This document shows, piece after piece, positions 27,104 through 40,031 of a stretch of DNA of 64,000 nucleotides. The translations under genes were made by a program, and so were the position numbers. The notes beneath the pieces were generated by a model. It saw only the letters and a program-made list of their open reading frames with translations, was not told the DNA's origin and made no database searches. Position 1 is the stretch's first letter, and every line of letters starts with the position of its first letter. Source of the DNA: Sitta carolinensis (Eukaryota > Chordata > Aves > Passeriformes > Sittidae); contig CM063283.1 in assembly GCA_032173965.1 (NCBI GenBank), forward strand, positions 108,338,108-108,402,107, written 5' to 3'.

Positions 27104-27714
27104 TGTCCTAGTTTAGAGCAAATCTGGGAGAAAACCTCCAAAGGGGGATCCCTCCCTAGAGCAAACCCACACGGCTCGTCCCGCCAGCCGGTTCGGGAAT
27201 GATTCCTCGGAGAGGAGTGGAAAGAACCTGGTTATTTAACAGGCACGGCACCCCCAGCACACAAAATGAACAATACCAGATGACAACACTCTTTCACCGC
27301 TCTGACAAAGATGACAAATTCAGCGAGTCTCTCTTGGGGGTGGTCACTCTGCTGTCACTCCCTCCAGCGCTGGGGATGGCTGCTGCAGACACAAGGTGTT
27401 CTCAGGTGCCAGCCCGGAGCAGGTTCCAGTAGTTACAAGAAAGGAAAGAGGGGGGAAAAAAACAAAGTAAGAGCAAAGCAAAGCAGGAGCAAAAGCAGAA
27501 GCCAGAGCTAGAGCCAAGCAAAAAAGAACCCAGCAAAAACAAAAGCCCCACTCTGTACTGCCCCGTCTCTGTGTCCTGCCAGCCGTGGGGGGAGCAGGCT
27601 GAGAACAGAACCAAAACAAAACATTTGTCCTTCAGAGCCAGTCTCACAGGCACAGAACATAACATCCAACATAGCAGGACACACAAATGGGGAGACAAAC
27701 ATCACCCTAGGACA
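27104..27714 (-). mobile_element. Retroviral LTR (3' LTR of a truncated ERV)
   Basis: A 611-bp segment is bounded by perfect 8-bp inverted termini, TGTCCTAG and CTAGGACA. On the minus strand it is preceded directly by a purine-rich tract (GGGGATAAGGGGTGGAA, 27731-27715), the arrangement expected of polypurine tract plus 3' LTR. The region GGTTATTTAACAGGCACGG and the A-rich stretch at 27440-27550 (+ strand) are as I remember a bird LTR family. The second LTR is not in the vicinity. Confidence 0.75.
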
Positions 27715-27950
27715 TTCCACCCCTTATCCCCATATTATACTACCACACATCATACATTTTAAAACTTCCATCTGTCACTTGCTCAGACCTTCGACACTTA
27801 CACATTTCCTTCTATCTCATGTCTGTATGGTTTGATGTACAGACAATGGCAGTAACGTCCAACAAATACAAAGGTTGAAAAAGGTAAATAATCTTCCCCT
27901 GGAATACTTTTTGCTCAAGCTCAAAGCAATGAGGGTTTCCTTTCTTTTTT
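27715..27950 (-). mobile_element. Remnant of ERV internal region with polypurine tract
   Basis: Sequence upstream of the 3' LTR in the minus orientation appears to belong to the same insertion. The tract at 27731-27715 is the probable polypurine tract. No retroviral protein is readable. The far boundary is guessed from a T-run at about 27954-27974. Confidence 0.4.
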
Positions 27951-30900
27951 ACCACTTTTTTTTTTTTTTTTTTAATCAGTCCTAGTTTTGCATTGTTCTA
28001 ACCTGATTTGGCTGCCTCTGGCTTTATCTCATGTCCTGAGTCAGTAATATTGATTTAACAGAGACAGATCTGACAGGACCAGAAAGAATAAAGAAAGAAC
28101 ACCTTTCTGGAGAAGATAACCTTCCTGTGTAAAATAGATAGGTGTGTGAATCTTCCCATCTCCAGGGCATCAGGAGCCGTGATCTCTCCCTCCAGAGCTA
28201 AACACACTGACTTTCAGAAACTATCCCCTTAGTGCTTCTATCTGGCTTGCTCCCTGGGGTAGAAAACACCAAGAGATGCTGTGCTGGTCTTCCCACAGAT
28301 CTTCATTCCTGGCTTTCCCAACCCCAACCAGTCACAGCACCTGAGGACAGTTCTGAAGAGAAGAGCAGTTCTGTGAGAATATGAATGGTTGATCAAAGAT
28401 CAAAGATGCCAGGAGAGGTTTCTTCTGTGAGTGAAAGGTTGAAAGTTTGTTCCCCACCTGTGTGTGCCCACACCTGCCCCTCCCAGTCATGCAGATATCT
28501 GAGCTGTGGTGACTGATGGTTCATTAATAGCTAAAAAGCCCCCTTGGCACAATTGCTAAAAGAGGTATGAACGTTCTGTAAATGGCACTGGTTCATAGTT
28601 GTTGGAATAAATGCTACTTAGATGGTTTCCCAATATTAAATAAGGATCTTCATGTGCTCAGTGTGAGGAAGGACTGATATCGTTACAAGTTGCAATTTTG
28701 CTGACTTCCTGTGGATAAGCAGTATCTGTTTTGCAGAACTACAGTTGAAGGTATTCTGCATGATTCTTTTATTTCATCAAGTATGATGGGCTGTAAAAGA
28801 TAAACCTGCAGCAAGAAGGACTCAATTATGCTCTGCCCAGTTCTTTTTTTACCAGAAATTTCACTTGTGGGTTGTGTCTGTCAGGTGGATTCTCCATAGT
28901 ACAGCAAGGCTGGGGGCTTTCCCTGCCACGCTTTGCAAGGAGGCCTGAACGTCCTCAGTCTGGCAGAGTTTAGAGTGTGTTTAATTTCCATATCACTGAA
29001 ATAAAATAGTATTTGTTTTAGAGATTTTGTGCAGCACTGTTGTTGTTTTCCTGGCTGACCTTTGGAGGCTCTGCATCACCGTGGCAGCAGGTTGCTATGG
29101 GGATCGCCTCTCCCGGGTGGGAGCATGGACCAGCACACACAGACACACTGGGTGCTCCATGCTGCACCTGCTCTGTGGTGCTGTGCCACTGGGAAGTGCC
29201 CACAGAAATATGGGAGGCTGATTCACTAGCACAGAGGAGATCGAGTTCCAGCTTATATCCCTTTTTTCCTGTATTGTTTGGCAAAAGTAACTTTTTTCTA
29301 AGTTAGTTACTTATTTTCAACGGTGACATAGGTTTTGTTTTCTATTAGCAAATATAACTTACAACAAACTGAGGATCAGTCCTGAAGAGCTCAGGTTAAG
29401 CCAAGGGTTTAAGCTATACATATTTATGATGTAATTACTCTCTTCTCTTTTTTTTCCCCTTGTTTTTTGTGGTTTTGTATCACCTGTAAAGTAAAAGTAT
29501 GTCAGTGGTTAATTCCTCCTGGAGAAATCCAATACAAATTCAGCAACACTTTGCTGTTGGACAGATGGCTGAAAGGAAATGATTAATCTACTAACCTTGG
29601 ATTTAGGAGATATGGATTTGAGTATCTGCTCGCTGCAGATTTTCCATGTGACACTGATGCGTAAATATCCCCGAATATGGCCACTAGCCTCTGTGCTTCA
29701 GTTCCCAGACTGCAAAACAGCATCACCCTGTCTCTCAGGGCAAGGTGAGAAGAAAGAAGGCACATGGCCTCAGCCGGGTAATCCCAGCTTCTTTACAAGG
29801 GAATTTGCTGGCTCACAGCAGCAGGGTAAGCAGAAGGGGACTGGGAATGAGGGTGGAAGAGAAAGGGATGGCAAAATATTTTGTTACAATTTTGGGGTGG
29901 TGCAGACATCCACTACAAACTGAGGCTGCTGCGGGGATGGGTTCCACACAAGTGCCTGGCAAAACCAAGGCTATTTTCAGGAAACTAGACCATAATTTGC
30001 AACTGCTCATGCTGACACAGATTTTTCTATAGTTTCATGTCTCAAGCACACTTCTGTTTTGTATGGGCATAATTAGTGCCAGTGACTGTCTCCCGAGGGA
30101 GGGTCTGAACTGGAACTGAGCCATCCTGAAGATACAATATCAGGAGAAAGTTATCTAAGAAAACAGGTACATCTTCCTAATCCCCGTCCTCCTTCTTCAT
30201 ATCCCATGTGCAACCTCTTTTGCACAGTCAAATATTTATTATTTCCTCAGCTATTCCAAAGGACATACCCAATATCTGCCACCCTGCTTGTGACATGAGG
30301 CACACCATAGGTTGACTATAAGCACCACATCCAGTCTTCCAGCACTTGCATACGTGCACTGTCCCACCTCCCCCTTCCAAAACAGATCTTCCCTCTGCCT
30401 CTTTGGTGAAAAATCCATCATCAAAAGTATTTATTTGTTTTAAGTGAATCCAGAAACCAAGTCTTCAAACTGCTGTCTTTTGCCATTTCCTGAGCCAACC
30501 CCACTTCTCTGCACAATTCATCACTGTTTTCTTTGTGCTCTGCCTGCTCTTCCCCCGAGAAACATTCAAAGACATTGAGTACAGGCCTTAAAAGTACACA
30601 TGCCTGCACATGGCTGACTCTACACATCCTGAGGCTGTATGGGCTGGATTCTCCAGGATTTGGAGCTCGGGGGAGGAATGCATCCAGCAGACACGTCACA
30701 GGCAGGGGCCACGAGAAGTATTGCCAGAGCTGAGTGTAAAAGTTGATATGTCAGAGAGAAAAATCACAAACATTCCCCAGCAACTGTCATCATGGTCCAT
30801 CTCCAAGAAGGGCTTCACATCTGGGAAGAAACTGCCTGCGGGTAATTGGGTTTGCTAGAGTTGCCTCTCTAATTAATAAGTGATTTGACTTGGAGATTGG

Positions 30901-32322
30901 AAATAATAGTTGAAATGATAGCATAAGCACAGGGGCATTGGGGCTGCTGTTGCTGTATGGTTCAGAAAGGACTTTCCTGCACAATCTAATGACACTGTAT
31001 AGCAGTTTGAGGAATGTGAAGTTGTTTGCCCAGGAGACCAACAATGTGATAATATTGGCATATAACCTTCTAGTATTTGAGTAATTAGTTGCTTAGCTAC
31101 TTTGGATAGGTCATTATTTTGCAAACTGGAAACATTTGCAAGTGGTGATATTTTCCTCGGTATGGTGAAAGAGCTAAACCTATTCTGGCAGTGTACAACT
31201 CCTAGAAATATATATGCATAAATTGTTTCTAATGAGACCATCTGCCTTTTATAGCCCCTTTGGAGCTAAATAGTACCCAAAGACCACTCTGTCTTTTAGA
31301 TATCGTGGTCAGGAAGGCTGCTCCTGGCAATAACAGTATGTAGTTTTTTGCAGCTAGAGAAGCTTTTTGATTCCTACATTTCAAGACGTGTTTGTGTGTG
31401 CATGTGTGCATGATACTGCTTATATTTGTTAAAGTTATTAGAAATCACTGTCCCAAATCTCTTAAGAGATAGCATCTGGTAACTCATCTGTTAAATTAGT
31501 ATTTTCAAAGATAACAGAAAGTTCGATCTTTCACTTACAGGGCTGGGGGCAACTTGGCAAGGATTCTTTGCCATGTCAGGATCTTCCTGTATTTGCAAAG
31601 AAAGAGCACAGTTTTAAAGGAATACCCTCAATTTAAAAATCACAGCTGAGTTGCTCAGACTCAACATCTCACTTTGAGGCACTCACATTTTGGCACTGGT
31701 GTAAAAACTGCAACATCCTGGGTGTTGTGTGCACAGCTTCCACTGAGCTCAGCACACTGGGGACACAGAGGGGCTCAGCACCCTGCAGTCTCCAAGCAGC
31801 TGCTGTCCTGGTGCCCAAATCAGGCCTAGGCAACAAGTGTCTTCATTTACTCATGTCTATAACCTCACACCAACTATCACAAAAATAACAGGATAACCTG
31901 TGATTCAGCACTTGTCTGCTCCTTGCCTTCACTGGGCTGGAGCCGACTGACTGAGAATAGTGGAGTCAGGTGCTTTTCTTCACGTCAGGTTTTCAGTCAC
32001 ATCCCCCCTCTCAAGTCCTTCTATAGCAACACAGACCTTTAAAAAGCCTCCACTGATTGTTTGTTTGTTTGTTTGCTTGTTGCTTTACTCTTCAACCACG
32101 TGGATGCATTAGCTTTAGTCTGAGGATTTGTAGTCATGCTCCATGTGGTTTCTCTTTAAATACTCCCTGCAGTTTCTGTCGGAGGAGACCTCAGGCATGT
32201 GCTGGGAGCAGCCTGTCTGGGAGGGAGATCTGCATGGGCAGGGAAGGGCTCGGGGTCGTGTCCCCTGGCAGCTGGTGAGGCCAGCTGCAGTTCTGATCTC
32301 TGGCTCCAGGCTGGCTGTGGCT
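27951..32322. other. No gene seen
   Basis: It starts with an 18-20 bp T-run, then unique sequence. No exon or repeat family recognised. Confidence 0.65.
32056..32084 (+). repeat. Short (GTTT)n microsatellite
   Basis: TTGTTTGTTTGTTTGTTTGC is followed by decayed copies. It is a minor simple repeat. Confidence 0.85.
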
Positions 32323-33057
32323 GGGCACGCTGGGTGTGCTGGGCAGGCACACTGGGTGTACTGGGGGGCACACTGGGTGTACTGGGAGGGCACACTGGGT
32401 GTACTGGGGGGCACACGGGGTGTACTGGGAGGGCACACTGGGTGTACTGGGGGGCACACTGGGTGTACTGGGGGGCACACTGGGTGTACTGGGGGGCACA
32501 CTGGGTGTAGCTGGGGCACAGGGGTGTACATGGGGCACACTGGGTGTACTGGGCACACTGGGTGTGCTGAGAGCACACTGGGTGTACTGGGCACGCTGGG
32601 TGTATGGGCAGCTGGGTGTACTGGGAGGGCACACTGGGTGTACTGGGGGGCACATGGGGTGTACTGGGGGGCACACTGGGTGTACTGGGGGGCACACTGG
32701 GTGTGCTGAGCAGGCACACTGGGTGTACTGGGCACGCTGGGTGTACTGGGCACACTGGGTGTACTGGGCACTCTGGGTGTACTGGGAGGGCACTCTGGGT
32801 ATACTGGGAGGGCACACTGGGTGTACTGGGGGGCACACTGGGTATACTGGGAGGGCACACTGGGTGTACTGAGAGGCACACGGGTTGTACTGGAGGGCAC
32901 ATTGGGTGTACTGGGAGAGCATACTGGGTGTACTGGGAGGGCACATTGGGTGTACTGGGAGGGCACATTGGGTGTACTGGGAGGGCACACTGGATGTACT
33001 GGGAGGGCACGCTGGGTATACTGGGAGGGCACTCTGGGTGTACTGGGCACACTGGGG
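32323..33057 (+). repeat. 18/21/22-bp minisatellite
   Basis: About 35 units share the core CACTGGGTGTACTGGG. They differ in the linker: GGGCA-type linkers give 21 bp, AGGGCA gives 22 bp and CA alone gives 18 bp. Units of each length are clustered, the 18-bp form mostly around 32530-32780 and the 22-bp form after 32780. Open frames of over 300 codons on the minus strand are by-products. Confidence 0.95.
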
Positions 33058-36000
33058 AGTGAGCAGGGTTAGTGAAACACCTGGTGAAAGAGGAGGAGAG
33101 CTGTGCTTGAATGGAGGTAGAGGTGGCCAGGCACACAGGTCATGGGGCAGGGACACAGGTCATGGAGCAGGGACACAGCATTCCCACTGCAGAGGTGCCT
33201 GGCTGTTGAATGGAAAGGTCACCCAGGGATGGGTTGTCTTGAGGCAGTTTCACAAACCTCTCCTCCCTGAGGAACCTTTCCCTCTCAGCTTGAGGCTTCA
33301 GCCCTCTCAGAGCCCTCAGCAACCTTGTGTTTGCACAGCCTTTCACCTTTTTTTTTGATTATCTCAGCTAAGAGCCATGGGTGCCCATGGGACAATGCTC
33401 AGGAGGGTTTTCCAGGGTGTACCTGTTAGGTGACCAGCCCTGAGGCAGTCAGATGTTTCCATGATACTCTGTCTTGAATTAAATATTCTATGCCAGGTCA
33501 CATTAATTAACATTCCATCTGTCATAACACAGCAGGGTAGTGAGCTGAGCTGGGGGGGGAGGATAAACACTTTCCTATTCACTACCTGCTGTTAATTAGA
33601 AGAGAAATTAAATAATAAAATTTTTTTAAAGGCTGTACTCTTTTTAAGGGTTGGTGAATCATTGCTTTGTGATAACTCAGGTGCTTGAGGTGAATCTAAG
33701 GTCTCAACTACAGCCAAGATTATTCCAGAACTTTAGTCAATGAGCTTAGTGCATATTCTCATCTTAATTACAGCCTGACAGTAGCCATGCTGCATACAGC
33801 TCAGGACAAATGCACATTCAGGAAGCTCAGGGTTGGAGGTTTTTTCAGTCATCATCTCAGATGTTTCCCTTTGAAAAGTTTTGCTGGGAAGTTTGATAAA
33901 ACTCCTTTGGTGTTTTTAGAGCTGTACCACTTTGAAATGTATCTGAACTTTCCTTTAGAGAACTTTTTCTTTTTTTTTCCCTTTCTCCTTTCTCAACTCA
34001 AACACATTCCACACTCGCTTGGCCTTGTTGTGTACCTGTTTGAGGTCGGTTAACTAGTATAATAAAAATATTGATGAGTTAGCATCTTGTCCTATTTTTT
34101 TTAATGCAGCAAAATCTCATTTTTTCTTCTCACATCACATGTGCAGCAGTCACCACAGAGTTTGTTATTTTATCTTACTTTATGAATAAGCATTTGTGCA
34201 CACCACGGCAAGGAACGATACAGCACGTGAGAGCTCTGGCAATGCAGGTGGCTGTGCACCAGGTGTGCCTGCAACCCCAGCCATGCCAGTATGAACATCA
34301 CTGTGGTCCTGCCTCATGCAGCACACATGGTCAGCTTGGGGACTGCTACTTGCTTTTCTCTTTGGCAGGGCCGTTTTTTGTGGTTTTATCCAGCCAGCTT
34401 TGCTGCTACATCTGCATTCCACGTAGCAGCCTTTGCCAATACAGAGCAGCAGTATTTACCCCCCTAGAAAACACCCTGATGCAGACACCAGGAGACTTAG
34501 CTCTAAGAGTACAGCTCTGACACAGAGCTTGGTCCCTGATAGTCTTTGTTGCTGAGATAATGAGATTTCCAAGATATGGGGCTTGGGGAGAGAGTTTGCT
34601 TCTCTTTTGAATATAATGGCTGGAGTTGGGTTTGGTATTGTTTTCAGTGAAACACACTTTAAAGCAGAACTTTGTTTTTATCTTGACAGATTTGTTTATT
34701 TGCAAATACAGAGCCTCTATCATCAGGCCAGGTCTTCTGCAAATAAGTGTCTTAGTGTGGTTAAAAAAGGCCATACATACATGAAAGTTACCATCTGGTT
34801 TGTAAACCACAGCCCATGATCAGAGGGGGTTTTCCCCTGCACTTTTGTCAGAGCTCCAAGATTTTTCCTCTGGACTGGGTCACAGCTCTGAGCTTCAGTA
34901 CTCTTTGTGTGTTTCAATAGAAAGGAGCAAGAATTCACATCTCAGTCAACAAACGTAAGGAGCTGTAAAAAGTAAATCAACAAGAGCAAATTGTTTCTGA
35001 TGCATAGAGAACACTGGTGTGGCCAACCTCACCACTATGTACACGAATTAAATGTTATGGACATGAAAGGGCATTCAAACACAGGCAGGAAAAATAAAAG
35101 TTCAAAAGAAAATCCATGAGGTAGGCAGACCAAGGCCCACAGAAGTGGATGGCCAGAGAGGAACAGCAGGTGAAGAGTGGGAACAGACCTGTGGGAAGTT
35201 CAAGCACACTGGGTTTAGTCCCTTTCATTGTAATTGTAATTAGCTTGTGTGACAGAACCCCTGAAGAAGGGAAGTGACAAGACAAATGGCTACATTCATT
35301 TTCATAGGTTTGGGCACTGAGGGATGGAATCCAAATTGGCAGTGCAGGTTCTGTCAAGTAGTATTTCTGTGGGTAGGAGCGCCAGGAGGAATTTTTACTC
35401 CTTACCAACTCCAACATGAGGTGGACTCACAAGAAAATACTTACCAGGGTGTGAATAAAATCAGAAGTGGACAAACAGAGTCTTGCTTTAGCTGCTCTGC
35501 CTCAGGTAGGACCCTTTGGACATAAAGAACACAATTGGAAGCTGAAGTCTCAAGGGAAAGTGTCTTCACCCCCACCTGCCAGTGCAGACAAACCTGGCAG
35601 ATGGCTAGAAATAGCAAGGCCTCCAATAAGACCTGGTGTTAAGATCTTAATTTTTTGTCTTACAATGTTACAAAATGTTACAATGGTGTCAAAATTTGAC
35701 CACAAGGATTGACAGGAACCTCTCTGTGTTCCCCTCCTGCCTTTTCTTCCTGGTCTTGTTTCAGCTCTATCTTCTCTGTGGTGCTTCGCCAGCCCTTTCT
35801 GATTTTATTTTATCCTCTTTGTACAAAGACTCTTTTCTTTTAGGACTTGTCCCTGTTCCCCGAACTATTTTTACCAGTTCCACCTCAGTCTCTTTCCCCT
35901 CTGACTCACTGCTGGGAATCCTCCCCTGGATCATTCCTCCTTTTCTCATCCCCACAGTGTCATTCCTCCTCTGCTAGAGGTCAGAGAAGGATTCACTTCT

Positions 36001-36399
36001 TGATTCCAAGCCATAAAAAAGTGATATCTTGGAAATCCAGTGCCTGAGGGCAGATTGATGACTGCTCCTTTCAAAATCAGAGCAAACAGGCTTCTGTGGC
36101 TCTTGCAGGTTTTAGCCAAGGTGCCCATCACTCATGAGGTTTGTACACTGAAAGGGGGAAGGTGTCCTTACTGTGTCTGTTTGGTCCCCCTGCATTGTCC
36201 TTTGGATGTTCAACATCTGCCAAAAAGGACTGGGCACTGGGTGGGAGCTGGGTGCTTTTGACCCCTTCATTTCTGACCCCCTGGTCAGAGACCAGCCACC
36301 AGCTCCTCCCTGGAGATGGAGATTTTACTCTCAAAGGCAAAACTCCGTTTCTTCCTGCTGCCTCCCAACATTGCTCCTGCAGAAAGTTGTTCTCCTTGT

Positions 36400-36470
36400 C
36401 CTGTTAATAAATTTTTAAAGGCAATAAATCTTCGCTTCTTTTAATAATTCATTTTCATCGGACCGGGTTC
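36400..36470 (+). other. Tandem AATAAA signals, possible LTR or retroposed 3' end
   Basis: Two AATAAA hexamers lie within about 20 bp (GTTAATAAATTTTTAAAGGC, then GGCAATAAATCTTCG). They are followed by a GC-rich segment with GGGTTCCAGGTGGGTG. The layout resembles the R-U5 part of a retroviral LTR or the 3' end of a transcript on the + strand. No TG...CA boundaries or coding exon are seen. Confidence 0.25.
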
Positions 36471-39007
36471 CAGGTGGGTGTTTAGGCTCTCACTTTCTCC
36501 TGGACTTTGAGCCTGTAAATCCCATCGTTTGGAAACACGGGCGCTCCCAGCCCTGCCTGAGCCTCCCCAGCTGCCTGGGAGCTGCTCTTGCGGCTTTCTC
36601 GCTCTGGCTGCCCGTCAGCAGAGGCGTGCAGGAGAGCTGTGTCTTTAAGAGCCGCGTCCCTCCCCAGTGCCATACCTTTGGGGTTATGCTCTCCTCCCCC
36701 AGACCTTAGATTCCCTCTCCACAGGATGCCGGCTGTCCTCCCTGTCGCCTCCCTTTAGTGGGATGGCTTCCTCTGCTCTTGCTGTGATAAGAGTTTGTTT
36801 TCTTCTCCAACATACCCTGGGCTAATGTCACTCTCTGCATTTTTCTGCTTTGATACCTGCATTTTATGTTCTGATTTCTTTCTCTCTCCTGGGGCCATAC
36901 TGCTTTTCTTTTCTCACCCAAAGCAGCTCTGCAGTAAAGACAGGTATTACTAATAGCACTGGGCTTCGTCAATGAAGCAGAGTTCAGTTTACCCTTTGCA
37001 GAGCTCATACAGGCAAGAAACATCAGGCTAAGATTTATGTGGAACTGTTTGTCTAAATGGGCTTCCTACTTCCTTATTTCCATGGAGTGAGGAAGCCGCC
37101 AACATCTGCTCTGTGCCTGATACCACTTCCGATTCCACAAGTAGAAACTTCTCCCAAGAGACAAGGAGCAAGTAGTTTCCCAAGCTGGTGGCGATTTTGA
37201 ATCAGGGGTCTGTTTCCAGCAGAGAGATGGAGAGGTGCAGGGTGTGGTGTGCTCATCATCTCCTGGCTGCACATAGCCTACGTGAGCAGCGGAAATCCTT
37301 TGCTTCAGGCAGCTCAACCTCCTCTTGCTCTCCAAGGAGAAGGCGAGGCACCCAGCTTGAACTCAGTCTTCTCAGAGGGCATGAGGGCAGAGGAGCTCTT
37401 GTTTTGCTCAGGCATCATGCATTTCCCATCCTCTCCAGAGAGAAACCCCACTGTTGCTTCCATCCTTGCTGTTGTGCAGGGCTGATGTGAGAGGTGATGC
37501 TTCTCTTGCCCAAACTGTGGCAGTCTCGTCTCCTGAAGGACAAAGTGCAGCTACTGGAGAACAAGCAGCACGTCCAGAGCAAGCTCTCTGCTGCTGGGCA
37601 CTTCAGGGCTTTGGTGCTGAAGGAAGGCTCCCGTGAGCCTCAGACCCACAGAGACCCATTTACACCAGGTTTCAACAAGAGAGAAATCCAGTTTTCTGCC
37701 GAAAAGTTATGTAGTTTATGGCTTTTGGAATGTGTTCTAAAGCGCTTATGTGTCACATGTGGCCCCCTGCATGGCTGTGCAAGCATCCCAGCATTTTACT
37801 GTGCAGATACTCCCGCCTTCAGATGGAAGGAGATGTTGAAACTAATGAAAAATAGTCTGATTTTAAACTAGACCTGTAACAAAATAATTTGAGGGGAATG
37901 CATTAACTTTTGTTTTATTTAGCTTTGCCAACTTTCAAGTCAGCTCTCAAGAACCCAGAAGGTTTTAGAAAATGTTTAATCTAACTCAGACAATTTCCTG
38001 AACTCCCTAACTGGACCACCCCATTTTCTGAAACACTGCCAAAAGGCCTCTGTTACTCACAGGCTCCGGCGTGCTGCTCTTTCACAACTCCTTGCTGTCC
38101 TCTCACCCCACTCTCAAGCCGTTGTGTGTGCCTTAATATAGCCCAGAAAGAGGAACCTCCCAGACCTCGCTGCCTGATGGGGCAAACATTGCCAGCGGGG
38201 CTGGGGTGCCTGAGGAGCCCCCAGGCTGGGCATGGGTGTGAGCATGGACACCCAGCCTGCTTGCCTTAATCTGCTGCTCCAGGTGTGCCCTGCCCACCCT
38301 CCCAGCCCTGCTGCCTGTGGCATGAGCGTCTGTCCCTGCAGAGCCCAGGGACACTCCCTGTTGGCCCTACAGGACAGTGGAGCAGTCTTTCTTCACCCTG
38401 GCTCACAGCTGGGTCTGCTGTGCTGACGTCTCTGCTCCTCCCTGCCTGTGCCTGGCAAAAGGCAGCAGGGGCAGTTCCTCGTGGCCACAGGACAGGGGGT
38501 GGTGAGCATCACCTCTGCTCTCACCCCCCTCGCTGCTGCACACTGAGTCTGTGCAGCTGCGTGCAGAGGGCCACATCCAGCACCCAAGGATGCCAGAGCC
38601 CTCAAAGACCTGTCTTTCAGTCCTGAAGAATTATTTACTTTTCCAGCAGAGCTGGAGCGTAGCATGGTTTTAACAAAGCTACAACAAACTGGGGTTTTAG
38701 TCACTCCCTCACCGAGAGATGCTTGGTGTTTGGGGACTTACCATCATGTGATGAAAGTGTCCTCCTCAAACTTAGTTTCCTGCTCTTCTTCTGTGCTTCC
38801 CTCTGTTGTCCACCCACACTGCTGGCTTCAAATAAGGGCAGTGAGCTCCCCAGAGCTCTTCACCACCTACTCATCGCCCTGCTGTCCTTCCTCCCCTGTT
38901 CCCCTGCCTACTTGCCCTGTCTCCTCCTGGTCACAAAGGAAGTGAGATGATAATAAAAACTGGCTCAACCTTTCCAGGGATTTCTGGAGTAATTTGTTAC
39001 CTGGGCT

Positions 39008-39032
39008 TGGACCTGGACCTGGACCTGGACCT
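39008..39032 (+). repeat. Four copies of GGACCT
   Basis: Four exact hexamers in tandem, GGACCTGGACCTGGACCT and one more. A very short simple repeat with no further context. Confidence 0.9.
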
Positions 39033-39926
39033 GTCTGACTCATCTTTAGGAATTTTACTGGAAAAGTTGTTAGGTACCCACAAACCCAAATGAAATAGAA
39101 AGTTGGGGGAATAGGATAAAGGCAGCAGAAAAAATATGTGATGAATGAAGCTGTGGGTCTGCAGCTTCTTGCTGGTTAAAACTGTCACGGACCTCACCAG
39201 AAGCCATGTGAAGCACTGGAGTCGGAGCTTGCCTCGCAGCACAGTCCTGCCGTGGGATGATCAATCCCAGCATGTGCAGGAAGCTGGTGGTGTTCCCAGC
39301 TCCCCAGGCAGGGCTGGAAGAAGCGATGAAACCTCCCCTGCAGGGCTTTCCTCCCTTCTCTCACAGGAAGCAACTTTACTGCAGGGGGTATACTGCCAGT
39401 AGGGAACAATAATTTCGTGAAGGCAAACTATTGCCAAGGGCAGGGGCTTTTCTGCAGGCAGAGCCATCTGGGAATGGCAGAACTGGGTTCCACATACTCA
39501 GGATGGATGCCTTTCCTTGGGTCTTGTAGGTGAGATGCATTTCTCAGGAGGCTAAACCTCCTGCTTCCATTCTCTGGAAGTCTCTGCTCTGATCAGGATG
39601 GTTCCACACCTTCAGAGTCAAGGAGTTATTGCTCAGATATAATTTCCCTATCCTTCACAGAATTATTGCAGCAGGGAGAGGATTAACAGGTATGCAAATC
39701 ACAGTGGAGGTGGGGGGAGAGCTATGCTAAAAAATTAATAAATGCCACGGTGGTGTTGCTGTTGAAGCTCTCCTATGCCTTTTTACGAAAACTAATGTGT
39801 TTGCATGCAAACCTGATGGGAAGAGGGAGCCGAGAGCCAACCTTCCCCCTCCTGGCTCCTGCTCTGGGTCAGGTAATAGGATCTCCTGCACAGCTGGGGC
39901 TGGGAACAAGCAGCTTGCACCCCCTG

Positions 39927-39938
39927 CACACACACACA

Positions 39939-40028
<90 letters not shown>
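39927..40028 (+). repeat. (CA)n microsatellite
   Basis: A run of about 51 CA dinucleotides is interrupted once by TA near 39944. It is long enough to be polymorphic and to produce false Cys-Val and His-Thr open frames. Confidence 0.97.

Positions 40029-40031
<3 letters not shown>

Larger units (their letters stand above)
33058..39926. other. No gene seen
   Basis: Unique sequence with the tandem AATAAA site near 36.4 kb and a GC-rich patch at about 36480-36700. Open frames of up to about 140 codons show no recognisable protein. Confidence 0.6.

Noticed and set aside
32115..33358. Minus-strand frames of 311-326 codons and plus-strand frames of 152-188 codons
   Set aside because: All cross the 18/21/22-bp minisatellite and repeat the same short peptide; no start context, domain or unique exon supports them.
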